This document shows positions 35,694 to 44,306 of a stretch of 64,000 nt of DNA, one piece after another. The notes below the pieces were generated by a model. It searched no databases. It was not told where the DNA came from and worked only from the letters and a program-made list of their open reading frames with translations. The stretch is from positions 12,981 to 76,980 of the forward strand of contig CAJTXU010000004.1 of NCBI GenBank assembly GCA_910584125.1, written 5' to 3'. Both the position numbers and the translations under genes were made by a program. The stretch is from an uncultured Muribaculaceae bacterium. Its GTDB lineage: Bacteria > Bacteroidota > Bacteroidia > Bacteroidales > Muribaculaceae. Each line of letters begins with the position of its first letter. The first letter of the stretch is position 1.

Positions 35694-36241
35694 TACAAGA
35701 AGGCGGCTTGCGTCTTGATATTGCCGGCTATGTATTCCACATAAGCCTCTTCATCTCCGGCTTCGCGCAAAATATCTTTCACTGAAATGGCGCGATCCCT
35801 CTGTGTCATACTCCACGCAAGACCATGTGAGAATGCGGTCAACTCTGGGAAAGATTTGTCTCTATATATGCCAATGGCATAGTCAAGACATTTAACATCC
35901 GAAACAGACAGTTCATCCATATCCGGTTCTCTGATTGCTCGGACTATATATCTGTTCTCAAATACGAGATAGTGTTTCAGTGTTTCAATTTCCGGAACGG
36001 ATGAAAAGAAGCTGTCACCACGAAGAGCTTTGAGAATATCATCCACATATGAAGGAATCGGTCCGAACTGCATCGCGATATAGGTATCGCCTGTGATGCT
36101 GCGGCCATACTTCGAAAGATGGCGTTGATCTGCGAAATACAGAATCTTGCATAGTTTGTGCATATCGCAACTTCCCCCTAATACTTTGAGAGAATACAGT
36201 AATGAATTGATTGCCCTGTCGTATTTGAATAGTTTGTTCAC
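35693..36241 (-). CDS. Panacea (DUF4065/SocA-like) antitoxin
   Basis: 182 residues from a GTG at 36241. The Panacea domain is evident: INSLLYSLKVLGGSCDMHKLCKILYFADQRHLSKYGRSITGDTYIAMQFGPIPSYVDDILKALRG, then a region ending in AFSHGLAWSMTQRD. Panacea proteins are antitoxins that neutralise many unrelated toxins encoded next to them; SocA is an adaptor for degradation of the toxin SocB. The downstream frame (35274-35693), overlapping by one base, would be the toxin. A -7 box (36246-36253) lies only five bases before the GTG, so the message may be leaderless. Confidence 0.87.
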   Translation of the reverse strand: MNKLFKYDRAINSLLYSLKVLGGSCDMHKLCKILYFADQRHLSKYGRSITGDTYIAMQFGPIPSYVDDILKALRGDSFFSSVPEIETLKHYLVFENRYIVRAIREPDMDELSVSDVKCLDYAIGIYRDKSFPELTAFSHGLAWSMTQRDRAISVKDILREAGDEEAYVEYIAGNIKTQAAFL

Positions 36242-36245
36242 CTCA

Positions 36246-36253
36246 CAAAGTTA
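36246..36253 (-). promoter_or_regulatory. -7 box of the Panacea pair
   Basis: TAACTTTG on the reverse strand. Its distance to the GTG at 36241 leaves almost no leader. Confidence 0.5.
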
Positions 36254-36404
36254 CTTAGAATTATTGATATATATCAAAGCAATTTCATTGAAACAACGCC
36301 ATAAATCCTTATTTTGTTGCGTATCCCCGCCTGCAAAAAATCCCGACATAGCGCATTCGGCAAAATAAAAGTCGTCCTGAACAAGTTTTCAAATAAAACG
36401 AAAC

Positions 36405-37181
36405 ATGCATATGGACAGAAAAACAATTCTCATAGCGGTTGGGGTCTCCACACTGACCGTCTTCCCCATATCGGCACGCACGCTCGGCGACTTCAGGATG
36501 GCCGAAAAGCATGTCATACTTGAAGACCCGTCGGTCAGCCCGACGGTCAAAGGCGAGATGGGCCCGCTGAGATACTGGTCGGCCGATTACTCGGTGACCT
36601 TCCCCACGGCATTCGGCGACAATGACCTCACCGAGCTCTTCAAAGCTCTGACCGACGCCACGGGCGTCGACTATACGGACGCCGGGATGCAGATAGTCCG
36701 CACGCCTGAGGGAACGAACATCACCTCCCTGCCCGGCAGCAAGATGTGCGGGCGCACTCTCGATGTCAAGAACAACACCGTGACGCTCACCGACGACTAT
36801 ATCGCATGGAGCACCACGACATATATCGAGAACGGTGACGGCAGGAGAACCACCGACGAGCGCTTCATCAACTACTACGTGCCCGACAACGCCCTGCTCG
36901 ACGCCGGCAGCGTGTTCACCGACGAAGGACAAGCGGCAGTGGCCGACGCCATCATGGCCTGGATCGGGACCGAGCGTCCCTCGGCATACGACAAAATCAA
37001 GGCAGCCGGCGGCGCGAAAGTCACCGACAACTTCTACATCAAGTCCAACGGCGACGTCGTCTTCGTCTACGGCCAGGGCGAGCTTACACCCGACGTGACG
37101 AGCCTCCTGCGCGTCACCATCCCCGTCTCCGACATAGCAGGCAGCCTCACCCCCCTCGGCCACAAACTCTCCGGCAACTGA
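36405..37181 (+). CDS. Exported DUF3298-domain protein
   Basis: 258 residues. A signal peptide (KTILIAVGVSTLTVFPISA) can start at either of two close ATG codons, 36405 or 36411. The C-terminal 80 residues fit DUF3298 (FTDEGQAAVADAIMAWIG, then TDNFYIKSNGDVVFVYGQGELTPDVTSLLRVTIPVSDIAG), the domain of RsiV and PdaC that occurs in secreted cell-wall-related proteins. The N-terminal part has no recognisable motif. The enzymatic residues of PdaC deacetylases are not expected in this domain, so a binding or structural role is more likely. It stands alone between two intergenic gaps. Confidence 0.78.
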   Translation: MHMDRKTILIAVGVSTLTVFPISARTLGDFRMAEKHVILEDPSVSPTVKGEMGPLRYWSADYSVTFPTAFGDNDLTELFKALTDATGVDYTDAGMQIVRTPEGTNITSLPGSKMCGRTLDVKNNTVTLTDDYIAWSTTTYIENGDGRRTTDERFINYYVPDNALLDAGSVFTDEGQAAVADAIMAWIGTERPSAYDKIKAAGGAKVTDNFYIKSNGDVVFVYGQGELTPDVTSLLRVTIPVSDIAGSLTPLGHKLSGN

Positions 37182-37360
37182 CATCTAAATACACGTATAT
37201 TTTTTGTAAGAAGATCTACGCGACACAGTCGGTTTTGAGGCAACAGAAATAGAACTGCTGCGCAAAGACAACAGCTCTGTATTTGGAGCCCACGGCGTCT
37301 GATTTGATGATATTTAGAAGAGCGTAGTCCGATTTGTAGTCCTAAAATTGCTTCACTTTA

Positions 37361-37400
37361 TTGCACTTCGTTGCACTTGGATGCACTTCGTTGCACATCC
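37361..37400. repeat. Four-copy 10-base tandem repeat (consensus TTGCACTTCG)
   Basis: Units at 37361, 37371, 37381 and 37391 read TTGCACTTCG, TTGCACTTGG, ATGCACTTCG and TTGCACATCC. A degenerate unit (CTTCACTTTA) precedes them. The function is unknown. Confidence 0.8.
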
Positions 37401-37472
37401 GAAAGTTTTCCGGAGATTCCACAAGACGCTGAGATTCAAAAATTTGAATTTACAAACAGCTGATACACAAAA

Positions 37473-37500
37473 GGATGGGCCGCAGTCCTGCGGCCCATCC
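37473..37500. terminator. Perfect 12-base hairpin without T tail
   Basis: GGATGGGCCGCA pairs with TGCGGCCCATCC around loop GTCC. There is no T run on either strand, so factor-independent termination is doubtful. It may block read-through between the two genes or be part of a repeat element. Confidence 0.5.
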
Positions 37501-37732
37501 GGCGATTCCACTATAAACTATATCTAACTAAACTTTCACATACGGACATTCTCGCGAATCCCTCGTATGTACTATCCATATTGCTTTGTACCTATTAAAC
37601 GCGCTCATTTTATAAGGGTTGAACGCTTTTAACTTAATTGCCCGCTTTTAATCTTTATTAGCCATTGGGCGGGGTTTCAGTCTCGGTTTTAACAATTTAG
37701 ACGCACGTTCGCGCGCCCCTGCCGTCGGGTAC

Positions 37733-38137
37733 TCATGCAAGATGGGCCTCAAGGGCACGGGCCGCCCGCCCGCATGACTCGTCGGCGGCAAGCCTCGCGA
37801 GGAGCTCGCCGGCGTACGGGAGCCGCTTGAAGAGCCGGAAGGCGAGCATGTCGGCTTCCTCCTGCGTGCGGACATCGCGCGCCAGAGCCATGGCCTTATC
37901 CATGTCGACTTCCTGCGGAGGATACAGATACGCGGCCAGCAGCCGCGACTCCCGCACGTCACGGTCGGCCCAGAGACGGTCGGCCAATTCGACCGACGGC
38001 GTCTGTCCGCGCGCTATCTCGGCAAGACGCGGCACGTCAAGGCCGAAAATCGTCTTGTGCGGGACGCCATAACGGCGCAGTGTGTCTGCCACTGCGCCGT
38101 TACGGTATGTGAAGAAAAGATGCTTGATCTCTTTCAT
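37733..38137 (-). CDS. Small AlkD-like DNA alkylation repair-related protein
   Basis: 134 residues of HEAT-like helical repeats. The start IKHLFFTYRNGAVADTLRRYGVPHKTIFGLDVPRLAEIARG and the following WADRDVRESRLLAAYLY fit the beginning of AlkD-family glycosylases, which lift alkylated bases from DNA with a set of HEAT repeats. The protein is much shorter than AlkD (about 230 residues), so it holds only the first few repeats; short versions like this occur in Bacteroidales. Activity cannot be judged. It stands alone. Confidence 0.7.
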   Translation of the reverse strand: MKEIKHLFFTYRNGAVADTLRRYGVPHKTIFGLDVPRLAEIARGQTPSVELADRLWADRDVRESRLLAAYLYPPQEVDMDKAMALARDVRTQEEADMLAFRLFKRLPYAGELLARLAADESCGRAARALEAHLA

Positions 38138-38171
38138 CTCTTGAAATTATGCGTTATATTGCACTTCCATG

Positions 38172-40217
38172 TCATTTTGTGAGCGGCGAGTAGTCGCGGC
38201 TCAGGCGGAGCATCTGCTCGACATAGTTCTCGGGCCAGGAGATGGTGACGTCCTTGATCTCGCCCTTCTCGTCGAGCACCGGGGTGTAGACCGGGTTGAT
38301 GAATCCGCGGTAAGGCGGGATGTCGAGTTTCGAGAAGCGGTCGAGCACTTCCTTATGGAGTTTCGGGTCGATCTTGACGGCATATTTCTGGATCAGCGCG
38401 TTGCCGGCCTTGTAGTCGCCTTCGCTCTTGATGCGCTGGATCTCGGCGAGGAGCGTGCCGAAGAGGTCGCGCATCGCGCGGTAGTCGTTGATCTTGACAT
38501 AGGTCTTGCCCCCTTTCTTGACGAACTCGACCACGTCCTTGCCCCCTTTGCCTTTCTTGCGTCCGTTCTCGAGCACCCACTTGGCGATGAGCTGGCGGTT
38601 GCGCATGTGCGCCTCCTCGACGTCGTTGCCGAGCTCTATGCGGTTGAGCTGGGTCATGAGGCCGTTGAGCATGAATTTGTAATACTCGGCCTGGTAGGCG
38701 TCGGGATTGTCGAGGATGCCGAGCTCGAGGAGCTTCGGGTCGGCGAGATAATAGAGGGCGAAGAGGTCGGCGCGCGCCTCCTCGAGCGCCGAACCGTTCT
38801 CCTTGAGGGCGTCGCCGTCGACGCCGGGGAGCAGTTTGCCCGACGCGTGTCCGAGACACTCATGCAGGTCGGTGTGGAGCATGTCGGTGATGTAGAGGTA
38901 GTCGTCCATCATCTTCGACGTGGGGGCGTCGATCACGAACTCGGCGTTGAATCCGTTGCCGTGGCTCGCCATCTCGTATGCCTCGGTGATGTTCTCGATG
39001 GTCACCGATTTCGAACCGTGGGCGGCGCGGATCCAGTTGGAGTTGGGCAGGTTGATGCCGATGGCTGTCGAGGGGAAGGCGTCGCCGGCCAGCATAGCGG
39101 CGTTGATCACCTTGGCCGAGACACCCTTGACGTTCTCCTTCTTGAAGCGTTTGTCGACCGGCGAGTTGTCTTCGAACCACTGCGCGTTGCCCGAGATGGT
39201 CTCGGTGCGTGCCGACGACTTGGAATTTCTGAAGTTGACGTATGACTCCCACGAGCCGGTCATGCCGAGCGGGTCGCCGTAGCTCTCGATGAAGCCGTTG
39301 ACGAAATCGACGTCAGACTTTGTGTCCTCGGCCCAGAGGATCGAGTATTCGTCGAACGTCCTGAGGTCGCCCGTGATATAGAAGTCGATCAGGGCCGTGA
39401 TGTACGCCTTCTGTGCGTCGTTCTCGGCAACACCCTTGGCCTTGTCGAGCCAGTAGATGATCTGCGAGATGGCGGGGCCGTAGAGGCCGTTGAGGCAGTA
39501 GACCTGCTCGTGCAGCTTGCCGTCGTCGCCCTTCACCACGCGGGCGTTGAGTCCGTAGGATATGGGCGTGGGGTCGGACGGGTCCTTCATCGCGTCGTAG
39601 AAAGCCTCGACCTCAGCCTGCGTCACGCCCTCGCCGTAGAGGTTGCCGGCCGACGTGGCCACGACGTCCTGCGTGCCGTCCTGGTTGACGCGCTTGGCCA
39701 TCACGGCGGGGTTGAAGATCACCTCGGTGAGTTTGGCGGTCATCTGCGCGGGAGTCTCGCCCTTCTCGAGCGGCAGGTCGGCGGGATTGATCTTGCCTAC
39801 CTCGGCGAGGAAGAACTCCTTGGAGAACTCGGGGCGGAACTTGTCGGTCGAATAGTGGTGATGGATGCCGTTGCCGAACCATACCTGCTTGAGGTATTTC
39901 TCGAACGCCTTGAAGTCGGCCGAGTTGCGGTCGCCCTTATAATCGGTGTATATCTTCTCGAGCAGCTGACGGATCTGCAGGTTGTAGCGGCCGTTCTGGT
40001 CCCAGATGATGTCGCGCCCCATCTGCGCGGCCTGACTCAGATAGTAGAGCATCTTGCGCTGGTCGGGGGTGAGTCGGTCGAATTCGGGCACCTCGTAGCG
40101 AAGCACCTCGATATCGGCGAAACGATCGACATGGTAGTCGAAATTCTTGTCAACGACGGCATGGGCCTGGACGCCGGCCATCGCTCCGATGATGAGTGTC
40201 GGGATAATCTTGTTCAT
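38172..40217 (-). CDS. Exported M49-family (dipeptidyl peptidase III-like) zinc peptidase
   Basis: 681 residues with an N-terminal signal peptide (MNKIIPTLIIGAMAGVQAHA). The M49 zinc site is complete: HECLGH with His452, Glu453 and His457, and the glutamate ligand in EEARADLFALYYL. M49 enzymes cleave dipeptides from short peptides; Bacteroides relatives also occur without this specificity. Secretion to the periplasm suggests peptide scavenging. Family members in databases are sometimes mislabelled as dihydrofolate reductase. Confidence 0.92.
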   Translation of the reverse strand: MNKIIPTLIIGAMAGVQAHAVVDKNFDYHVDRFADIEVLRYEVPEFDRLTPDQRKMLYYLSQAAQMGRDIIWDQNGRYNLQIRQLLEKIYTDYKGDRNSADFKAFEKYLKQVWFGNGIHHHYSTDKFRPEFSKEFFLAEVGKINPADLPLEKGETPAQMTAKLTEVIFNPAVMAKRVNQDGTQDVVATSAGNLYGEGVTQAEVEAFYDAMKDPSDPTPISYGLNARVVKGDDGKLHEQVYCLNGLYGPAISQIIYWLDKAKGVAENDAQKAYITALIDFYITGDLRTFDEYSILWAEDTKSDVDFVNGFIESYGDPLGMTGSWESYVNFRNSKSSARTETISGNAQWFEDNSPVDKRFKKENVKGVSAKVINAAMLAGDAFPSTAIGINLPNSNWIRAAHGSKSVTIENITEAYEMASHGNGFNAEFVIDAPTSKMMDDYLYITDMLHTDLHECLGHASGKLLPGVDGDALKENGSALEEARADLFALYYLADPKLLELGILDNPDAYQAEYYKFMLNGLMTQLNRIELGNDVEEAHMRNRQLIAKWVLENGRKKGKGGKDVVEFVKKGGKTYVKINDYRAMRDLFGTLLAEIQRIKSEGDYKAGNALIQKYAVKIDPKLHKEVLDRFSKLDIPPYRGFINPVYTPVLDEKGEIKDVTISWPENYVEQMLRLSRDYSPLTK

Positions 40218-40252
40218 GGTTATTTTTGGGTTGGGTTGTTTTTCTTATATAA

Positions 40253-40357
40253 GCGCTCCCTTCGGGTTGGATGCGCTCCCTTCGGTCGCGCCACAGTGGG
40301 CTCCGCCTCTCTCCTACTCGACTTCGGGCATGAGGCTATTCGACTTCGAGCACGAGG
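40253..40357. repeat. Short direct duplications at the 3' end of rlmI
   Basis: GCGCTCCCTTCGG occurs at 40253-40265 and 40273-40285, a 20-base period. A 22-base tandem duplication follows: 40314-40335 and 40336-40357 differ at three positions. The second copy contains the last codons and stop of rlmI, so the first copy is an extra, non-coding duplicate of the gene end. Confidence 0.8.
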
Positions 40358-41547
40358 CCCTTGAGGTATTCACCCTCGGGGTGCGAGAAGTCGACGGGAT
40401 GGTCGGCGGGCTGCGACAGCTGGTGCAGGATCCTGACGCGGCGGCCCGAGCGGGCGGCGGCCGTGAAGACAGCCATGCGGAACATGTCGCGGGTTATGGC
40501 CTGCGAGCATGAGAACGTGAAGAGTATGCCCCCGGACTTGATCTTCTCGAAGGCCTTGGCGTTGAGCTTGCGGTAGCCTATGAGGCCGTTCTTTATGGCC
40601 GAGCGGTGCTTGGCGAATGCCGGCGGGTCGAGTATGATGAGGTCGTAGAGGTCGGCCGGCATGTCGGCGAGAAACTTGAAGGCGTCTTCGGCAAACGTGC
40701 GGTGACGGCCGTCGTCGGGGAAGTTGAGCGAGATGTTGGCGTCGGTAAGCGCCACGGCCTTGGCCGAGGAGTCGACCGAATCCACCTGCAGGGCCCCGCC
40801 CCGCATGGCGTAGACGGAGAAACCGCCCGTGTAGCAGAACATGTTGAGCACGCGCCGGCCGGCCGAGAAGCTCTCGAGCAGACGGCGGTTCTCACGCTGG
40901 TCGACGAAGAAGCCGGTCTTCTGCCCCTTCAGCCAGTCGATGTTGAACTGCAGGCCGTTCTCGATGGCCACGGCGCCGTCGAAGCTGCCGACGAGATACT
41001 CGTTCTGCGGGTCGAGACGCGCCTTGAACGGCAGCGTGGTCTCGCTCTTGTAATACACATTGCGGATGCGCGCGTCGGGCAGGCGCGTCAGGGCATCCGC
41101 AATGGCGCGGCGGGCGAAGTGCATGCCCGGCGAATGCGCCTGCATCACGGCCGTGTCGCCGTAGATGTCCACCACCAGCCCGGGCAGGAAATCTCCCTCG
41201 CCGTGCACGAGCCGGAAGCAGTTGTTGTCAGCGCGTATCAGCCCGAGGGCCTCGCGCAGCGACCAGGCGCTCGAGAGACGCCGGAAATATATGTCGTCGT
41301 CGAGCGTGTCGGTGCCGAACTCAAGAATGCGCACGGCGATGCTGCCGATCTGGAAATGTCCGGCGCCGAGCACGTTGCCACGGCTGTCGTATACGGCCAC
41401 CGTGTCGCCCTCCTCAAGGTCGGACGGCAGCGAGGCGATCGCGCCCGAGAACACCCACGGGTGACGTCGCAGCAGCGATTCCTCCTTGCCGGGCCTGAGT
41501 CGTATGATTCCTTTCTCGTCGGTCATTACCGGTTCTTGTTGTCTCAT
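40336..41547 (-). CDS. rlmI: RlmI-like 23S rRNA m5C methyltransferase
   Basis: 403 residues; a start at the ATG at 41526 (MTDEKGIIRLRPGKE) is equally possible. An N-terminal PUA domain (LRPGKEESLLRRHPWVFSGAI) is followed by the RlmI EEHEE-like region and a Rossmann methyltransferase: FVDQRENRRLL, VLNMFCYTGGFSVYAM, DSSAKAVALTDANISLN, LIILDPPAFAK and FSCSQ with the catalytic cysteine. It methylates a cytosine of 23S rRNA (C1962 in E. coli). It follows rseP (41596) by 48 bases on the same strand. Confidence 0.9.
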   Translation of the reverse strand: MRQQEPVMTDEKGIIRLRPGKEESLLRRHPWVFSGAIASLPSDLEEGDTVAVYDSRGNVLGAGHFQIGSIAVRILEFGTDTLDDDIYFRRLSSAWSLREALGLIRADNNCFRLVHGEGDFLPGLVVDIYGDTAVMQAHSPGMHFARRAIADALTRLPDARIRNVYYKSETTLPFKARLDPQNEYLVGSFDGAVAIENGLQFNIDWLKGQKTGFFVDQRENRRLLESFSAGRRVLNMFCYTGGFSVYAMRGGALQVDSVDSSAKAVALTDANISLNFPDDGRHRTFAEDAFKFLADMPADLYDLIILDPPAFAKHRSAIKNGLIGYRKLNAKAFEKIKSGGILFTFSCSQAITRDMFRMAVFTAAARSGRRVRILHQLSQPADHPVDFSHPEGEYLKGLVLEVE

Positions 41548-41595
41548 ATCTGTCTTGATGTCTTACTTTCTTGTGAAGTCAATCGCGGGGATGCG

Positions 41596-43077
41596 TCATT
41601 TAATAAGTAGGCGCACGATGTCCATGCCGTTGGCATACAGCAGCAGCAGGATGAGCAGCGTCATGCCCACGAGCTGGGCGCGCTCCATGAATTTCTCGCT
41701 CGGCTTGTGGCGGAATATCACCTCATAGAGCAGGAACATCACGTGGCCTCCGTCGAGAGCCGGGATGGGGAGGATGTTCATGAACGCCAGCATCACCGAA
41801 AGGAACGCGGCGATGTTCCAGAACGCTATCCAGTCCCACTTCTCGGGGAATATGCTGCCGATCGCACCGAAACCGCCGATGGATTTCGCGCCCTCCTTGG
41901 TGAAGAGCATCTTCATCGACCCGGCGTACGAGACGAGGCGGTCGGTGCCCATCTTCACGCCGCGCGGCACGGATTCGACCAGGCTGTATCTTATCTCCCT
42001 GGCCTTGAAGAAAGCCGAGGGGTCAATCTCAAGGCCGATTCCCATCTTGGAGGCGTCGGAAAGGGGCACCTGACGCACTAGCGTATCGACGCCGGCCGCG
42101 CCACTGCGCGCCACTGTGACGGCCACTGTCTTGCCCTCATGTCCCTGCAGCGTGCGCAGGAAGTCGGTAAGCGTCGGTGTCGCCGTGCTGTCGACAGCCA
42201 GAATCTCGTCGCCGACCTCGACACCCCCCTTCGACGCACCCTCCCCGGGCATCACCTGAGTGACGCGCGCCGGGAAACGATAAGCGAAGAAACTTACGGT
42301 CGCCGTGTCGCTCTTGGCCTCCTGGTCGAGACGGAAGATGAAGTCGTCGGGAATGGCGATGCTCACCGTGTCGTTGCCACGGAGCACTGTCACCTCTTTC
42401 GACTGCACCATCCTCATACGGTCTTCAAAGGGATTGTCGAGCCTACGGCCGTCGGCCGCGAGGGGAATGTCGCCGTTGTGGAAGCCTATCTTGCGGGCCT
42501 CGCCCGAAAATTCCATACCCATCCGGGCCTCGCTGAAGGGGACGTATTTCTCGCCCGTGGCATAGACGATGCCCGAATATATAAGGATGGCGAGCAGGAA
42601 GTTGAACAGCACGCCCGCTATCATGATGAGCAGACGCTGCCACGCCGGCTTCGAGCGGAACTCCCATTTCTGCGGCGGACGCTTCATCTGCTCCGTGTCC
42701 ATCGACTCGTCGATCATGCCCGAGATCTTGCAGTATCCTCCGAACGGGAGCCAGCCGATGCCATACTCCGTGCCGCCCCAGAAAGAATCTTTCTCAGGCT
42801 TTTCGGTCTTCTCGGCCTCATCGGGCTTTCCGGCCTCCTCCGGTCTGCCGGTCTCTTCCGGCGGACATCCCTTGAGTCTGCGGGTCTTGCCCAGGAATCC
42901 CCAATAGCGTCCGGGGCGCCACTTGAAGATTTCCTTCCAGGGGTCGAAGAAGATATAGAATTTCTCGACCCGCACCCCGAAGATGCGGGCGAACAGGAAG
43001 TGTCCGAATTCGTGGATTATCACGAGAATTGCCAGAGCCAGAATCAGCTGTACGGCCTTTATCAGAAATGTGTCCAA
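41596..43077 (-). CDS. rseP: RseP-like site-2 intramembrane metalloprotease
   Basis: 493 residues. The first membrane helix carries HEFGH (His22, Glu23, His26) and the last region the zinc-ligand motif IPALDGGHVMF. A PDZ domain (MPGEGASKGGVEVGDEILAVDS) lies between. The protein cleaves anti-sigma factors or signal peptides within the membrane. Between helix 1 and the second segment there is an unusual low-complexity insert near residues 75-97 (EETGRPEEAGKPDEAEKTEK), made of EEAGKP-like repeats. It lies on the same strand as, and just downstream of, dxr, as in many bacteria. Confidence 0.93.
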   Translation of the reverse strand: MDTFLIKAVQLILALAILVIIHEFGHFLFARIFGVRVEKFYIFFDPWKEIFKWRPGRYWGFLGKTRRLKGCPPEETGRPEEAGKPDEAEKTEKPEKDSFWGGTEYGIGWLPFGGYCKISGMIDESMDTEQMKRPPQKWEFRSKPAWQRLLIMIAGVLFNFLLAILIYSGIVYATGEKYVPFSEARMGMEFSGEARKIGFHNGDIPLAADGRRLDNPFEDRMRMVQSKEVTVLRGNDTVSIAIPDDFIFRLDQEAKSDTATVSFFAYRFPARVTQVMPGEGASKGGVEVGDEILAVDSTATPTLTDFLRTLQGHEGKTVAVTVARSGAAGVDTLVRQVPLSDASKMGIGLEIDPSAFFKAREIRYSLVESVPRGVKMGTDRLVSYAGSMKMLFTKEGAKSIGGFGAIGSIFPEKWDWIAFWNIAAFLSVMLAFMNILPIPALDGGHVMFLLYEVIFRHKPSEKFMERAQLVGMTLLILLLLYANGMDIVRLLIK

Positions 43078-43107
43078 ATCAGTCGTGTGTTTGTAATGTG
43101 TTTGAAA

Positions 43108-44262
43108 CTATCGTTCGAGCAACGCCCGGGCGTATGCGCGGGCCTCGGCGTTGGTCTTGACCAGGCAGTCGAGGTCGACGTCGGCCACGAAAGGCACGCC
43201 GAGCATCGTGGCCTCGACCAGGCGGGGCATGTCGGTGAAGCGAATCCGGCCGTTGAGGAAGGCGTCGACCGCCACCTCGTTGGCCGCGTTGAGTATGCAG
43301 GGCATGTTGCCTCCGGCCTCTATGGCATCGAAAGCCATGCCGAGCAGCGGGAACTTGCGGATGTCGGGACGCTCGAAGGTGAGCGACGAATACTGTTCGA
43401 GCGAGAGCGAAGCCGTGTCGGTGGCGAGACGCTCGGGATATCCGAGGGCGTAACGTATCGGCGTCCGCATGTCGGGCACGCCGAGCTGGGCCTTCACCGA
43501 GCCGTCGCAGAACTCCACCATCGAATGCACCACCGACTGCGGATGCACCGCGATCTCGATGCGCGACGGCGGGCAGTCGAACAGCCAGCGGGCCTCGATC
43601 ATCTCGAAGCCCTTGTTCATCATCGAGGCCGAGTCTACGGTGACCTTGGCGCCCATGTGCCAGTTGGGGTGCCGCAGGGCGTCGGCCGCTGTGACGTTCT
43701 CGAGTTCCTCGGCCGGGAGGGTGCGGAACGGTCCGCCGCTGGCGGTGAGTATGATCTTGCGCATCTTCGAGCGGTCCTCCCCCACGAGACACTGGAAAAT
43801 CGCCGAGTGCTCGCTGTCGACGGGCACGATCTCCGCCTCCGAACCGACAAGCAGACGCGTAATCAGTTCGCCGGCGACCACGAGGGTCTCCTTGTTGGCC
43901 AGCGCTATCCGCTTGCCGGCTCCGATGGCATGGATGGTCGGCACGAGGCCGCTGTATCCCACCGTCGCGGTCACGACAGTGTCGGCGCCCGGCATCGCCG
44001 CCGCAGCGGCCACAGCCTCGTCGCCCGCCTCCACCTCGATCCCGAGATCGGCCACGGCCTCCCTGAGCTCGCCTAAATGCGCCTCGTTGGATATCACCAC
44101 GCGTTTCGGCCGGAACTCGCGCGCCTGGCGGGCGAGAAGTTCCCAGTTGTCGCGCGCCGTGAGGGCGGTCACCCCGAACCGGTCGCCATACTCACGCACC
44201 ACGTCGAGCGTCTGGGTGCCGATGCTGCCCGTGCTGCCGAGAATCGTTATGTTGCTTGACAT
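43108..44262 (-). CDS. dxr: 1-deoxy-D-xylulose 5-phosphate reductoisomerase
   Basis: 384 residues from the ATG at 44262 (MSSNITILGSTGSIGTQTLD). The frame is open to 44310, but the earlier 16 residues precede the family start. NADPH-binding GSTGSIG, the ALANKETLVVAGE loop and the catalytic DSEHSAIFQCL and ASGGPFR loops are all present. It converts DXP to MEP, the committed step of non-mevalonate isoprenoid synthesis. It sits between the M23-like and rseP genes on the same strand. Confidence 0.97.
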   Translation of the reverse strand: MSSNITILGSTGSIGTQTLDVVREYGDRFGVTALTARDNWELLARQAREFRPKRVVISNEAHLGELREAVADLGIEVEAGDEAVAAAAAMPGADTVVTATVGYSGLVPTIHAIGAGKRIALANKETLVVAGELITRLLVGSEAEIVPVDSEHSAIFQCLVGEDRSKMRKIILTASGGPFRTLPAEELENVTAADALRHPNWHMGAKVTVDSASMMNKGFEMIEARWLFDCPPSRIEIAVHPQSVVHSMVEFCDGSVKAQLGVPDMRTPIRYALGYPERLATDTASLSLEQYSSLTFERPDIRKFPLLGMAFDAIEAGGNMPCILNAANEVAVDAFLNGRIRFTDMPRLVEATMLGVPFVADVDLDCLVKTNAEARAYARALLER

Positions 44263-44306
44263 CTTGTTCTGTTTAATGATTTCATATTCTACCATCCGCC
44301 CGCCGC

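Larger units (their letters stand above)
37185..37732. other. Gene-free gap with short tandem repeats and a strong hairpin
   Basis: No credible gene in about 550 bases. It contains four 10-base repeats (37361-37400), a perfect 12-base hairpin (37473-37500) and an A+T-rich stretch from 37501 to 37660. The last part (37661-37732) is GC-rich and follows directly on the end of the reverse AlkD-like gene. Confidence 0.6.
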
